This document shows positions 1-17,733 of a stretch of DNA of 64,000 bases, one piece after another. The notes beneath the pieces were generated by a model. That model did no database searches and was not told the DNA's origin. It saw only the letters and a program-made list of their open reading frames with translations. The stretch is from Eudorina sp. 2006-703-Eu-15 (Eukaryota; Chlorophyta; Chlorophyceae; Chlamydomonadales; Volvocaceae). The stretch is taken from the NCBI GenBank assembly GCA_003117195.1, contig BDSI01000035.1:122001-186000 (forward strand). Direction: 5' to 3'. A program made the position numbers and the translations under genes. The first letter of the stretch is position 1. The number at the start of each line of letters is the position of its first letter.

Positions 1-1186
<1,186 letters not shown>

Positions 1187-2278
1187 TGCCAGGCGGGTGG
1201 GTGGAGTGGAGACGAGTAAGATGAACGGGCTGGAATCCTTGCGCTAGGATGAGGGTGAGGATGGTCGTGGCCACACACGTGCTCCTTAGAGCTCCTATGA
1301 CGAGAGCACCAACGTCACTGGCTTTACGGGCTTCCGTTGTCACACATCCATTTGATGCGGCCACACGCGGAAGGGTGCGACAGCCTGACCTGGCGGCATG
1401 GCTGACCGCACCCGCACGTAGCTTCGCGCTACGCGGTGAGGTCGGGACAGCGCGTGTCATTCGATGACTGCCTGCCACTGAGAGATTGGGTTGACGCGAA
1501 TACGGCGGTGATTACCACGTGCGTTTTCACAGGGTGGGACGGGGGACACGAGGCGGGCGATAACTGTTAGAAGAGGGCAACAGGAAGGAACGTACAGACA
1601 AGGTGACTGCCACGGAAGAGTGGTAAATATAATTCATCGATCAAGGGCAACAAAATTGATGCAACTTATTCATGGCATGACTGTAAGCGAATGAGGTCAT
1701 CTCGCGCCTGAGGCCGCAGGCCCTCCGATGACTCACCAAACCTTTTTGGAGAAGTAAGGGCGCGCATTTTTGTATCAATTCACATAAAATTAGGTAAAAA
1801 TTAATTGGTGCAAACGCGACCGTCAGCGGTCAGCGAACTTCAAACGAACGGGGTGAGTTTACTTGCATATAAATGATATACAACCACAATGCTTATTCTG
1901 CATCTGCAATTTCGGCCTTACAACAGTTTGCAAGATGTATGCCTTTGTCATGAACTGTTGAAGTTGATGTCGGGCCGAGTACGATGCGTTTCCAGAAGAA
2001 TTGGCAAAGTTTCTATCTGCAACGACCCTTATTCCAGTTCTCTGAGTGAATAGCCGACAGCGACTATGAAATATTTTGCCAGTTTAGCTGTTGAAGTGCA
2101 CCACAATAGGATAGTTCCTGGACTCTGGCCACGCACTGCCTTTTTTAATGTCATCGGAAAGACATTATACCCATGATTTAATCAACGCTATGATACTGCC
2201 TGTAAGCATTGTGACCCTGGGGTCGTCTTCTGTACCAGGTGCGGCAATGACGCGCGCCGTCCTACGTCGCCATATGCC
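1187..2278. other. Spacer between the two OPR copies, AT-rich core
   Basis: Holds the promoter side of OPR copy 1 and the end of the 3' region of copy 2. The part from about 1600 to 2250 is much more AT-rich than the genes. I see no convincing gene, tRNA or transposon in it. Confidence 0.5.
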
Positions 2279-2283
2279 TTACA
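2279..2283 (-). promoter_or_regulatory. Possible TGTAA polyadenylation signal for OPR copy 2
   Basis: TTACA on the plus strand is TGTAA on the transcribed strand, about 270 bases after the stop codon. TGTAA is the usual polyadenylation motif in volvocine algae. A five-base motif is weak evidence. Confidence 0.3.
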
Positions 2284-2554
2284 ACGCTGTTTGCATATTG
2301 GTTTGCACCAACCCATCGATCGTAACCGTCCAAACGGCAAGCGCCTCACCCGACCCCTTGCCTCGTTGAAACACATCCGACGCCGGCCGCGAGAAGGCAA
2401 AGTCCGCGACACCACCAGATGTGCAGAGGAGATAAATGCATCCGCCTGAATCGAACCTCATGAATCGTTCGCTGACAGGCGGCACCCGCGCCAACCAGCG
2501 CTTCTTGACACCGTGTGCCCTCACCCTGTCTCCACCCCCCCCCCTCCTCCTCCG

Positions 2555-6138
<3,584 letters not shown>

Positions 6139-7671
6139 GACGGCATTAGTAAGGGGCCTGAGTGCACACCACACTATGGACTGCAGTCCCGTCTGCCCGG
6201 AGGACGATGTCCCCTGGCCGGTGGCGGGTGGTGCCGTGCTGTCTCGGGGGGGGGGACCTTCAGACCCAACCCAACGGATCAAGAGCAGGCGGACAGGGCT
6301 GGACAGGCCCCGGGCCGCGAGCCCCTCCCCGACCAGGTCGAAGGCTGTCATGGGAGACATCCACCGGGGGTAGGGTGTGTGTGGGGGGGGGGGGATGGGT
6401 GCACTGCACTGCAACATGGGCCATGCATGCAGCCATGCCGAGGGGCTGCTGCCGCATGCCATTGCCGTGCACGTGCAGCTCCGGGACAGGCAGGGACAGG
6501 CGGACCCTTGCCGCCTTTCCTGTGCTGTCGAGCCCCTGGGCCATCAAGGCAGCCCCTGGGCCATCTGGGCCTTGATGGCCCAGGAAGGTTGAAGGTTTCA
6601 ACACCTGGGAGGGTGTTCTGACGCCCAGGGATTGTATGGTATGACGCGGCACAAGACATGCGCCGTATATGAGCACAAGGCGACGGCAGACCTGGGCTCT
6701 TGATCCCCCCATTGGATACGGAACCTCGGTGGGCGCGCAGGCCAAAAGAGCAGACCCGCATCACAGCAACAAAAAACTGCCATACACTACATTTGTAAAA
6801 TCACGCAGATATTGGAGTTGCCTCCAGTTCTTACCTGGCCCTGCCGGCGGTCGCCCTCGTCGACGACACGACGCCGGGCACACAGCGCGTCATTTTTGAG
6901 ACGCCTGCCACGATAAGGGGTTGAAGTGAAGGCAGGGGTGCGGACAGCCTCAATGAAGACGGCTGTATCATAGAATTAGTGCTCATGGAGGGTCAGATTG
7001 CCAAACGTCGCGCGCGGGTCTGGCGGCAGGTTTCCTAGCCAAAGTAGATGGTCATCCACAGCAAGTCGCATGATCTATAGTATGGATATTTTTTTCTGCG
7101 GCTGGTCTCCAGGGGTTGACATAATAGCAAACCTTCGTCTAAAGCAAACTCACCAGCCACAGCAGAAGAAGTCGAAGCGATCATCTTTAATCGTATTCCA
7201 AATACGCAATGTATGTGATAAGTGCGAACGTTCTGGCAAGTTGCTCTGCAAGCAAGGTTTTCCTTGCACGATTGATTCACCCAAATAAAGAGAGTTTCCA
7301 CCACACAAGGAAAGTTGGCATGAATAAAACAATTGAAGAATTGACAATAATAATAGCGGTCGATTGCCTGATTCTTGTAGCGGCAGCGCTTGTACGGCCG
7401 TATTACGCAGCCGGACCAACAGATTACACTCGCTCATCATCGCCTTACCTAATCATCGCATATTGTTCAAGTATAATGCCTCGTTTAGTATCATCGTTGC
7501 AGCTGCGCTCAAATCCGACCTCGACAAGCTCAACTGCCCCGTCCGCCCGCTCCTGTTCCGCAATGCACCACGAGGCCAGCCCAGCTACGCCTCACCCCGT
7601 CACAGAATCCACAGCTAAGTCCGGACCTGAGAAACTCATCGCAATTCCCCTCCCCTCCCCCGTAGCAGTGT
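6139..7671. other. Intergenic stretch between OPR copy 2 and the methyltransferase gene
   Basis: GC-rich to about 6900, then AT-rich to about 7450. Upstream side of OPR copy 2 and 3' region of the methyltransferase gene. No gene recognised. Confidence 0.45.
7424..7428 (-). promoter_or_regulatory. Possible TGTAA polyadenylation signal for the methyltransferase gene
   Basis: TTACA on the plus strand, read TGTAA on the coding strand, about 245 bases downstream of the methyltransferase stop codon. Motif-only evidence. Confidence 0.3.
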
Positions 7672-10577
7672 CTAGCCCATCTCCAGCCTCAGCCGATACA
7701 CATCCACATCACTGCAGCGATACACGGGATCTAGCTCGTCCCAGGCAACGGTCTCAGCTTTAAACCCTGCTGCCGCGGCATGTCGCCAGAACGCCGCCTC
7801 TGCGAATCGATTTCGGCCGTGTGCTAGGATGACGGTGGTGGAGGTCGTGGTGGTGGTGGTTTCGCTGCCACCGGCGGCTCCGCCGCCCGCGGCGGCGGCG
7901 GATCTGCCGACAGCCGCCTCCAGCGGCGGGTTCCGTGCGCCATTGGCGCCCGAGGTAACCGCCCGCCCCCCAGTCCCATCCGACGCCGTTGCCACTGCAG
8001 CTGGGGTGTGGGTGGGCACAGAAGCGTGGACCGATGGCAACGGCAGCGCCCGGCTGCTCGCGCTGGTGTCTCCTGCCGGTTGCCTGCTGCCGTCGCCGGT
8101 GCCGCCATCACCGCTGACGCCGTCGTATTTGCCGCCGCACAGACTGGCCAGGGTCGCGACGAGCGCGCCGACGGCCTCCTCCTGGTACATGACGTCTGCG
8201 GCCGTGTGCGGTACGTGTGTGTGTGTTGAGAAAAGTAACCCATCTGTGTGTGTCCGTGCGTTCGTACGGCAGCAGAGCAGGGGTGCGTGGCATGCAAAGA
8301 CCATAGCTAAGCCCGGGAAATGTCCGTATGCCAAAGCAAGCGCGGGTGAGTGTATGGCTGGGGGCCGGGAGCAATGAAGGGGTATGTGGGGCATATGACG
8401 CGGTGTCCGAGTCAGCGGAAGGGGGAGAGCGACCTGCGGACCGCCAACGGGGAGGAAGATCCGGGGCAAGCCTGCATGCATGCATGCATGTGTGTGAGAT
8501 GACCCCCTTTTTTTAAATAAAGACAGCGAAACCGCAATACAGATGACCCCCCCCCGGTGGGGTTCCCTCTTGCATGAGCCCAACAACACAACACGCGACA
8601 CAGCACCGACGCGTTGCAGGGGCGTACACCCAGTTAACCAACCGATGTCCAGCCACCCGCCCACATATGGAGCCGTCCACCCCCACATGCAGCCCGACAT
8701 GCACCCAGCCACCCACCGCAGGCTATCACGAGGTCGAATCCGTCTCCGGGCTCCACCGGCCCTCCGGCGGCCGGGGCCTCTCTGGCCTCCAGTGCTGCCG
8801 CCGTCCCCCTCCCTCTCCCTCTTCCGGCTCCCTGCACTGCTGAGCTGCCACCCACATCCTGACCGAGCGTTGCCGCGCCCGTCCGGCTGCAAGGGCCGCC
8901 GCCGCCCTCCACTCGCTCCGCTGCTCTTGTCGGCCCCCCTGATGTCGTAGGTGCCGCCGCCGCCGCCGCTGCTGATCCTCCAGCAGCTGCAACTGCTTTC
9001 ACTGCTGCCGCTGCTTTCACTGCTGCCGCTGCGGTTTTCGTTGTTGTTGTTGCTGCTGCTGCCCCCCGGGGAAGTGGGGTTCCTCCCCCACCTGTCTCCC
9101 GCCCCGGCCCCCGCCCCCGGTCTGGCGAGCACAGCAGCGGTGACGTGTCCGTGCCCCACCAGTGCTCCATCACCTCCACGGCCGCGCCTGTACGGAGCCG
9201 CCACGTGCCCGCCCCGGGCGGAGGACACAGCGGGGAGAAGCGCGGAGCTGTCGTACACCGCCACCCACGTCCGAACTGAACCGGTTGGGTGTGCGGACTC
9301 GAACTGCCGGACTGGCCACTGGGGCCCACGGCGGCACACGCGCCCACGGCGGCACACGCGCCCACGGCGGCACACGCGCCCACGGCGGCACACGCGCCCA
9401 CGGCGGCACACGCGCCCACGGCGGCACACGCGCCCACGGCGGCACACGCGCCCACGGCGGCACACGCGCCCACGGCGGCAAGGCGGACTCCAAGCTCCCC
9501 TGAGTGCCTTCCCCAACCTTAGTGCCACCCCGCCCACACCGCCACGAAGAGCTCGCTCCCCCCCCCAAAGCCCCAACATGAGGCACATGGCGTCCCTGGA
9601 GTGAGCTATGGAACGGACCAGCCCCGCCCTCGCCCTCGCCACCACCACGATAAGGTAACGTTTCCGCCCGGAGCCCTCCCCGCCGAGCCCTCACCCCTCA
9701 GCCCTCCCCTTCCGCCCCACCACCCCACCACCACACCTCCATCACACCTACATCCACCTTCCGTCGACCCGCTGCCTCCTCGGCACCTCCTTCGGCACCT
9801 CCCTCGGCCCTCCCCGACAAACCCACCGTTCCGCTCGCAGTTGCTACGGAGCAGCGGCAGGTTGGGCGCCAGGTCGGTGGCCACTGTGCGCGCCGCGCCC
9901 AGCCGCGCCGCCACCAGGGCCACCAGCCCACACCCCGCCGACAGGTCCAGCATGCGGCGCCCGACCACCAGCTCGGAGTGCCGCTCCAACATCTTGGCGA
10001 CCACGATGGACGAGTCCCACACGGTGGAGGCGAAGCCCTGAGCGCCGCGGAAGCGGGCCTGGCAGCGGGGTCAGGCAGAGGACGGCGAGGAGAGGACGGC
10101 GGCGGCGGCAGCAGTGGAGGCGCCGGAGGAGGACGCAGTCACATCCCCGCGGCTGAAGCGGAATAGTGGGGTGGAAGGGTGGGAGGTGGGGATGGCTGGG
10201 AAGGGTGAGGTGTGTTGATGGACGGCAGGGCCTTGAAGAGGTACGGCGAGTCTGTCCTGGACGGGGGCTGCGGGCGGGCGCATCTGGGCCTTACCTGTTG
10301 AACAGTGAGCTTGACAGCGCTTCTTACAGCTCCCTTTTCGTGGTCTCCAGGAAGAGTCAAGGTGTGCACATAGGGGCGCTCGAAGCGGTCGCGGTCAGGT
10401 CTGCAGGTGCATATGATGCAGGGGGGATGCCGTCACCGATGGGCGCACTTACTGGCACAGCATCAAGAGCTGCTGCATTACAGACCTGTGCTCCCGCTTC
10501 CATGCCCAGGATTGTAGGAAGCTAGAGACGCTGTCATGCTTGTCTGCTGCCTGCATCGCAGCCGGCGTTGTCGACAT
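7672..10577 (-). CDS. METTL21-type protein-lysine methyltransferase (methyltransferase family 16)
   Basis: S-adenosylmethionine-dependent methyltransferase of the METTL21/family-16 type, which in other eukaryotes methylates lysines on chaperones and translation factors; the substrate here is unknown. Exons 10577-10453, 10400-10295, 10058-9827, 9187-8717, 8195-7672 add to exactly 486 codons (485 aa). Landmarks: LTVQQ...GFASTVWDSSIVVAKMLE at the domain start, SAM motif I LDLSAGCGLVALVAARLG, acidic VATDLAPN, VEVMEHWWG (the family's xxDWG position, here with Trp-Trp-Gly), and FDLVIACDVMYQEEAV, whose Asp codon is split by intron 4. The last part, VILAHGRNRFAE...AGFKAE, matches the C-terminal strands. 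Two low-complexity insertions (Ala/Gly-rich in exon 4, Ala/Ser/Pro-rich in exon 5) make it longer than animal METTL21 (about 220-230 aa). The start ATG at 10577 was chosen because it opens the only frame in phase with exon 2. Confidence 0.85.
9328..9481. repeat. 18-bp minisatellite, about 8.5 copies
   Basis: Near-perfect tandem copies of GGCACACGCGCCCACGGC. It lies inside intron 3 of the methyltransferase gene (9826-9188). Because 18 is a multiple of three, it stays open in several frames and creates long spurious ORFs (CRRGRV, VGACAA, APTAAH repeats). Confidence 0.95.
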
Positions 10578-12160
10578 GCATCGCGCGCGCTTGGCGGTGC
10601 GTTCCTCCATTTGGTGTATGAAAACCAAAGAATTATTCCAGCAGTGATTTAAGGATAATCAATCATCCAGGACGGGCTATACTTGTCACAGTAGAAGCAT
10701 TCACGAGTTGGGTGATGAAAAAGCGGCGATTAATGGCCAACCACAAAGGGTGTGAATCCCAGGGCTTGGTCAACCTCCCTCCTTTACTAAGCGCGTACGG
10801 AGTACTACGTACCTAGAAAAATGTGCATGCGGTCGGACAATCTGTGTTGTGCGTCTGGAGGAGCATTGCATGCGAGTGGGAGAAGTTACTGTGCAAAGTG
10901 TTGCTCGCCCAACGGCGAGAAAACGGTGACGCGACAGTTTGTGACTTCCGTAAGCGCAACAGGGATCCTTTCTTGTACTATTAATGACATATCGTTTTGT
11001 TCCACCCAGATGCCATGACAGGTGATGATGCATTTCATCAGAGCGCCCAGTTTTCCATCGCCCCACTGCAGGGTCGGTGGTCGCATGAACCTCAGATTTC
11101 TCAGCGTAATTAGGAAGCCTGCTTTGAGGATAGCTCGGCTCGGAGGATAAACACAACGACCAGGCCCATCAAGCCTGTTTCCTCCCTAGCGGGACGGTCC
11201 GTGCGCCCCTGTGCGCCCAAGCACGCCCGCCCATGCCTGGTAGGTGCTTGGGCAGGCTTGGGCAGGCAAGCCAGACACGAGTACGAGACCGGTGCATACC
11301 GGCTGATGTATGCATCAAACATCGAGCAGCCTTCCGTTATACCACGCTCCATGCATCCCATGCATCACAGGCATTAACGTTGACTACTCGCAGCCTTGCC
11401 GAAGTATGTAGGTGGGTAACGCACGTAGTACGCAACTTTGCACCGAAACAACAGGAAAGAACCGTGCAGATCAAGCACAATCGGTAAAAGGGTAAATGTT
11501 GCCTCGACAGCCGACACCCAGGAATCGCCATGAGGTCGGTGGAATGCGCCACATAGAACAGCAAGGCAGTCCTGTAGGCCTATCTGCAACAGACGAGCCA
11601 GCGGTCGCCCCATTCCTGCGACCCTCTCGAAGACACTATATATTTCCGGTGGTACTGCTACTACTGCCACTATTATTACTGCTAGTACGGCTACTACGGC
11701 TACGTGTATAGATCCCCGACGGAAGTCGGGTATGAGATAGCAGCTAGTTGCTGAGATGTGGTGTTGAGGCTTAGTTGATGGGCCAAGATACGCACGCTTG
11801 ATTGGTGGCGATGCCGAACCCTCAAACTCGAAGGATGGTCGGGTGAACGGATATGGCGGAGATCGTGAAACGGTTACGATGGTAACTGGTGCGGGAAGAT
11901 CGTGATGAGCGGCCTTTGACGGATGTCCGTTGCGGAGCCACTTGTGACTGGTCGGACGGTCAGTACAACAACATGTAACATTCTAACATTCATTCTAACA
12001 TTCTACGTGTATACTACATGCGACACGTCATCTTTCTCCGGTCGCACAAGCCCACCTCCAGCCCATCTCCGCACCTCGCTCGCCGGCAGCACCACGAGCG
12101 GCATGTGCCCGCCAGTCACCGATTGACCACCGTCCACCCGCCGGGATAGCAGGAACCCAC

Positions 12161-12186
12161 CTACCTACCTACCTACCTACCTACCT
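12161..12186. repeat. (ACCT)n microsatellite
   Basis: About six tandem ACCT units. Confidence 0.9.
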
Positions 12187-14929
12187 GATTCGCCCACACA
12201 TCACGACGCCGCCCTCAGATCGACACAGCAGCAGGCAGCTACACATGTGCAGGGGGGTTGGGTCTTGAGCGGCAGCAACGAAGCCACGAGGACCCACAAG
12301 GCTTGCGGGCGGCGGCAGCGTCCGACGAACGATGATGACCCGCGGCGGGGCCTGTGCGTGTGTCAGGAAACGCAGCAAGACCACAAACCACATACGTAAA
12401 CGCTGGCGTCAAGCGGGCGGCTGGGGATGCCGGCGTGAGGATAGATCGGGGTGACCGACGACCCCGCAGCGGGCTAACGCACCCATTCGTGGAGCGCTGC
12501 GGGGGAGAGGGCAACGCGCACATCGTACACCGTATAGCGTACGCACAAAATGCACCCATTGCATCATACAGCTCCACGAGCCGCTATCCTAGTCAGCCCG
12601 AGTCAACGGCTGGCTGTGTACCAGCTAAGCACACAGGCAACGAAGCCACATGCCGCACATGTATGGCACTGCGGTGTTATTAGACCGACACCAACGTACA
12701 GGTGGACCACGTGAATCACGCAAGAGGTACACGTACTCACTCGATCAGACCAAATTCAACAATTCGTAGACCGCACGAGCGGGGCCGCACCGACCCACAA
12801 ACTCTGAACGAAGACGCAACTCGGAACCCGGGCTGTATGTGCCGCAGCAGTGGCTGCGAGCCGGTCGCCAACAGCCCATCCAGGTGGAGCAGCCTTCCGC
12901 GATGCGATCGCATCCAGCTGTCATGCGTGCACGGCGATGCTTGTATGTGCGACATGTTCATTTCTCCACAGGCGCCAACCTACCAGCACGAGCCATACGT
13001 TCACACACCCTTAAGCCAAGAGCACCTGCTGATGATGAGCGAAGGTGGCAAACAGCCCTCGTCCTGCCCACGATCGGACTTTCCAGGTTGGCTGGCTGGC
13101 TGGCTCTTGCACCGCGCACCGTGCACGGTACATCATAACCAAGCACAATCTCAAAGCATTTTGCAAGGAATTTTCAGGTTGACGCGGTGGCTGCACGCAT
13201 TATTCTCGCATGCATCCATCCCGCGCCAAAAATGTCCCAATGTCGCCGAGGGGCAGTGCACAGCTAGCGGGCGGACGCACTCCTTCGTGACCTGCGCGGG
13301 GCCCACTACTGCACCATGAATCCATGATATCATTGAAACCCTCAATAATGTAGTTTCCGTTTCCGTTTTCAAGTAAGACCCCGACGACCCCCTCTCGGAG
13401 GAGCGGCCAGCCCCCAGCAGCATGATGAGGTCATCAATGGGTGCCGTCGGCATACATGTCGCCAATTCATCGATACGACTCACGGTACGACAGTCTTGTT
13501 TCAAACACCTCAACAACAGCCAGATCTAGATCTCCCTATTGTACCCCATCCACACCGAACAGCCTGTCGTACACTGGTCGTACACTTGCGATAAACCTGC
13601 ATCAGATGCACATGACGACCACACTACCACAGAGGAGAAGAGAGGAGTAGATGACGCTGAAGTGACAAAATCACGATCCAAGCACCTGGGTACCCAGTGT
13701 CGGTGATTGGGCTCGCCAGCCGGGCGGAAAACAACAACAACAACAACAACGGGGGCTATTACGTACTGCACCCCCGAAAGAATGCCATGCTTCATCCAAA
13801 CATGCAGTGAAGATCCATTGCAGTGCAGTGCAGTGCAGCGCAGTGGCGTGGTGTGAGATGTCACACACAGATATGCAGCAGGCAGGCGCAGGCGGGTGAA
13901 CCGCCTCAGACCTCAACCCGCAGTTACCGTAATGGCAATGGACTTCGTTGTGGCGACACCGCCCGACGACGACGACGTACACCCAAGAAACGGTGTATCC
14001 CGCCCGCCCGACAGCAGTGTGATTACTATACAAATGCCGTACTCAGCGCGCTGTGCTTTGGTTTTCCCCAACATCGCCAAACACCAGTAACAGGAGCCAC
14101 CGCTTAGCTTAACACCATCACAACACGCACAAGCTCTTGCCGAAAGCTCATGGACGGATGGATATGTCCTGATCATGTACGGCACCACCAACGCGGTGGG
14201 GGCCAAAAGCACGCCGCGAGCGAGGGCGGGCATGTGCCATCCTGTGCCCTCGCCACGCAGTACAGTACAGTACGACATGCAACGAGTACGGCGTTTGCGC
14301 TTCCGACGATTCTGCAACATGAACGACGCCATCCGCCCGCTTCGAACCCCCCAGGGCACGCACACATACACTCGAATGGACGACGCGACGATGTGTCCGC
14401 CAACCAGGCTGGAAAACGTCAATACAGAGTACGGCAATACTACGACAACCACGCGCGAAACGTCAAAGGAGCCGCAAGCAAGTGGGGCTGATGAAGACTC
14501 CCGGGGTGCCACCCGGGTAGGATCACCGAGCCACGCAGGCCAATCCCCCGGCGCCCGCCGACGCCAGACCTCGGCAAATGAATGAATGGGTAAGGCACAC
14601 CAGCAGCATGGCGCCATTGGCTCGACATCGCATCCCCCGTCAGCTAGACAATATCCCTAGTCAAGGCGCTCGAGCGGATCCTTTATGGAGAGAAGAGCTC
14701 TGAGCTCAACCCAGGTACGTGGCCACGCAATCCAGCGGCGGCACGTGGCTGCCGGGGGCCGGGGGGCCGGGGTTAAATTGAGAAAGGCGCTCCTGGCTGC
14801 TGGCCGAACAGGTGCGACCCACCCACGTCATGCCCGCCCGCGTCACGATCCGCCGGCTGCTGCGCCTGCGGCGGTGGACCTATCCTACGCGACCCGGCAT
14901 AAATACCGCTGTAACGGTCCGCTGTAACG

Positions 14930-14958
14930 TTCATTCATTCATTCATTCATTCATTCAT
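14930..14958. repeat. (CATT)n microsatellite
   Basis: About seven tandem CATT units. Confidence 0.9.
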
Positions 14959-15771
14959 ACCACGCAGCATCTGACACGACAGCGGTGTGTGTGATATCAA
15001 CAGATCCTTACCCTGGGGGTTGCGTGAGGCAGCAGCCCCGTTCGGTGCGTCAACAAACTAACAAACGAACCAACTAACCGACAAGCAAGCCCAGTGCGTG
15101 GATTACGTACTGGGCTGTCAACCGTTGCCGCCGCACACAGCAGCGCCAACAGTAGCAACGGTTGAAGCCACCACCTCCAGCCGCTTTATGATCAATCACG
15201 CCCTGCACGTGAGGCATACAATATATATGTATACACACACATAAGGCATATACGACATCCACAGGCCTCTGAAGGGCCTTCATCGCAACTAGCAATGAAT
15301 ATGACACAAGAAAAGCAAACAATGTCTCCCGTGCGTAAGTTCCATAACCGACAATTAACCTCCAACGAACGGACAACCGAAGCCCACGCACGCACGGCAA
15401 GTTGAGTGGGACAAAGCCCTCCCCCGCCGGTCTTCAATCCTTCGAGTCCTCAACTTCTTTTCTTCACTTCTCTCCGCCTCTATTTCTTCGACGAATGCGA
15501 TCCGGCATTCCACCCCGCCCCGCATGCACGTCCGGGCTCCCCCGGCCTCGACCCTTCCCCCTGTCCTCACTACGCACCAAGGTGAGACCGCGCGGAAATC
15601 TTCCCAACCACCTACATACAACGTCTTTCCAACCGACTACAACGGAATGTACAGCCCAATGTACGGCTGACCGACCCTTGGCATGGCCCCGTACTGTAGC
15701 ACCAGTAGTGCACTCATCCACCGATTCGCTCACAGCGGGTAGGACACATTTGGAATCCTAGGTTGAACACT

Positions 15772-15952
15772 CACTGCCTCACTGCCTCACTGCCTCACTG
15801 CTGCCTGCACCCACTGCACCAATCATTGCGTCCACCAATCACTGCACCGCCCACTGCTCCAACCACTGCACCACCCATTGCACCGCCTCATCGCACCAAT
15901 CACTGCACCATCCCCTGCACCCCCTCACCCCCTGCATCCCCTCACCCCCTCA
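15772..15952. repeat. Degenerate CACTGC-rich tandem array behind the cyclase gene
   Basis: Imperfect 10-15 base units (CACTGCCTCA, then ACTGCACCACCCATTGC-like) just downstream of the cyclase stop codon, probably within its 3' untranslated region. Confidence 0.7.
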
Positions 15953-17701
15953 TCACAGGTACACGTCAGCCACTCTCTGGAGGGCCGCATCGCAGTCCCG
16001 CGGGTCCTCTACAAGCAAGTAGCCCAACGGGGCTCCAACAGCAGCCGTCGCAGCCGCCGGCGCCGTCGCGGCCACCCCTTTCGACCCGGTCAGGTGCAGT
16101 GCGGCCACCCGATGGTCACACAACGGCCCAGCGGCCGACGACGGCGCGCTCTCCATCAGCTGTGACTGCGGCTGTCGCTTAGGCCCCTCGAGGCCGCCGG
16201 GAGAGGCGCCGCCGGTCGCTTCCCAGCGGTACGCTCCGCCGGCAGCAGAAGCGGCGGCGACGTCGCCGCCGCAGCCGCCTCTCCCGGTGCTGCTGCCCGG
16301 CGGCGCCGCCGGGGCAGGTGTGTTGTACGGCTGAGTGGCCGCCAGCAGCGCCCGCGTGGTGGCGCTGACGTGTATGCGGCCGGGGGTGCCCGACTGCTCC
16401 ACGCGTTTGGCGACCTCGACGGTCTCCCCAAACACCTGGCGTGAGGGGACACATCCAAATGGGCGTAAGGGGACACGTCCCAGCAGGCGTGTATGGGCTT
16501 GGGTGCGATAAACCCTAAACCCTAAACCCCTTCCACGCACACGAGACCGACCCATGGGTCGTTGCGACCCGGTATACAGTCTCCGTCCCATAGGTCATCC
16601 CACGGCGCCATACGTACTACCGATCGAGACAAACCGGACCCACGCCTTCGGTGTCAACCCACCCAAGGAACCGGGGTCGGGGCCGCCCGTTCCGTTCTGC
16701 CCTCATCCCATCCCTTACCGCCCCCCTAGCATGACGATCACGGATCACCACCGCCACCGCCACCGCCCCCTTGCCTCGGCGGCCCCTGGGACGGGACGGG
16801 ACGGGGGCGGGACGCACCGTGAACCTCGGCTGCTTGGTGCCCACGACGCCGCTCATGGCGGGGCCGCTGTGCACCCCCAGCCGCAGCCGCACCGGCTGGC
16901 CCGAGTGCGGCAGCGTCAGCTCCCGAGTGGCCCTCAGCATGGCCCGCGCAAACTCCACCACCCGCACGGCGTGCAGCGGGTCCTCCGTGCCCTCGGGGAG
17001 CACGCTGCGGTAGCCGTCCGCGTCGTACCTGCGCCGTACAAACCCACCACGTGCGTCGGCGGCGGAGATATAAGAATATAACCCTAGCGCACGCACGCAC
17101 GCACGCACGAACGCACGCACGCGGCCGCCAGGAACCGCCAGTGGTGGTGTGCGAAGACTTGCCAGCCGTCAAGCGATGTTGTCCTTGCTCCTGGGTGCAG
17201 AGCAGTTCTGTAGTCCCAGACCGCGGTGGGCCCCCGGGAGGTCACCTACGGTAGGGCGGCTCTGGGATGCTCCGGGCTGCCCGGGCAGAGTAGGGCCCGG
17301 CAGGCGGGACGATGGCGCTGTACGGACGGCGCTCCCCGCTAACGGTATTCCTTCGGAGGCCAACCTTTCACGACACGAAACCCACTGCTGCTGCTGCTAA
17401 TGCTGCTGGTGCTAGATGGTGCTGGATGGTGCGTACCTCACACAAATGCAAGCATGCACTTGTTGCTGAACCCAAACACAGCAGGGGCAAGCAGAGCTCG
17501 GGGCAGCAGCCGCCACCGCGGGGCAGCAGCCCACCTCACCTGACGAGGCCGCCCGCAACAACGTACGCGTCGCCGATGGTCTCCAACTTGGAAACCTTGT
17601 AGATGTCCAGGAGCGCGTCACAGCGGGAATACAGCTGCGGCAAAATAAGGGAAGGGGAGGACAGGGGCAGCGGTGGCGTCGGCGTGGGTGAAGTCAGAGA
17701 G

Positions 17702-17733
<32 letters not shown>

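Larger units (their letters stand above)
10578..15771. other. Five-kilobase stretch without a recognisable gene
   Basis: Upstream of the methyltransferase gene and downstream of the cyclase gene. Contains only short ORFs with unbiased composition, small simple repeats (ACCT repeats near 12161, CATT repeats near 14934, TAC/CTA triplets near 11645), and short AT-rich patches. The longest open frame (minus, 13913-14617) has no recognisable domain. An unrecognised gene or noncoding RNA cannot be excluded. Confidence 0.4.

Noticed and set aside
7672..9648. 658-codon minus-strand ORF as a single protein
   Set aside because: It reads through the introns of the methyltransferase gene and the 18-bp intron minisatellite; the phased five-exon model explains the conserved parts and leaves the rest out.
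13913..14617. 234-codon minus-strand ORF as a gene
   Set aside because: No recognisable motif, low-complexity start, overlapping ORFs on the other strand; insufficient to call.
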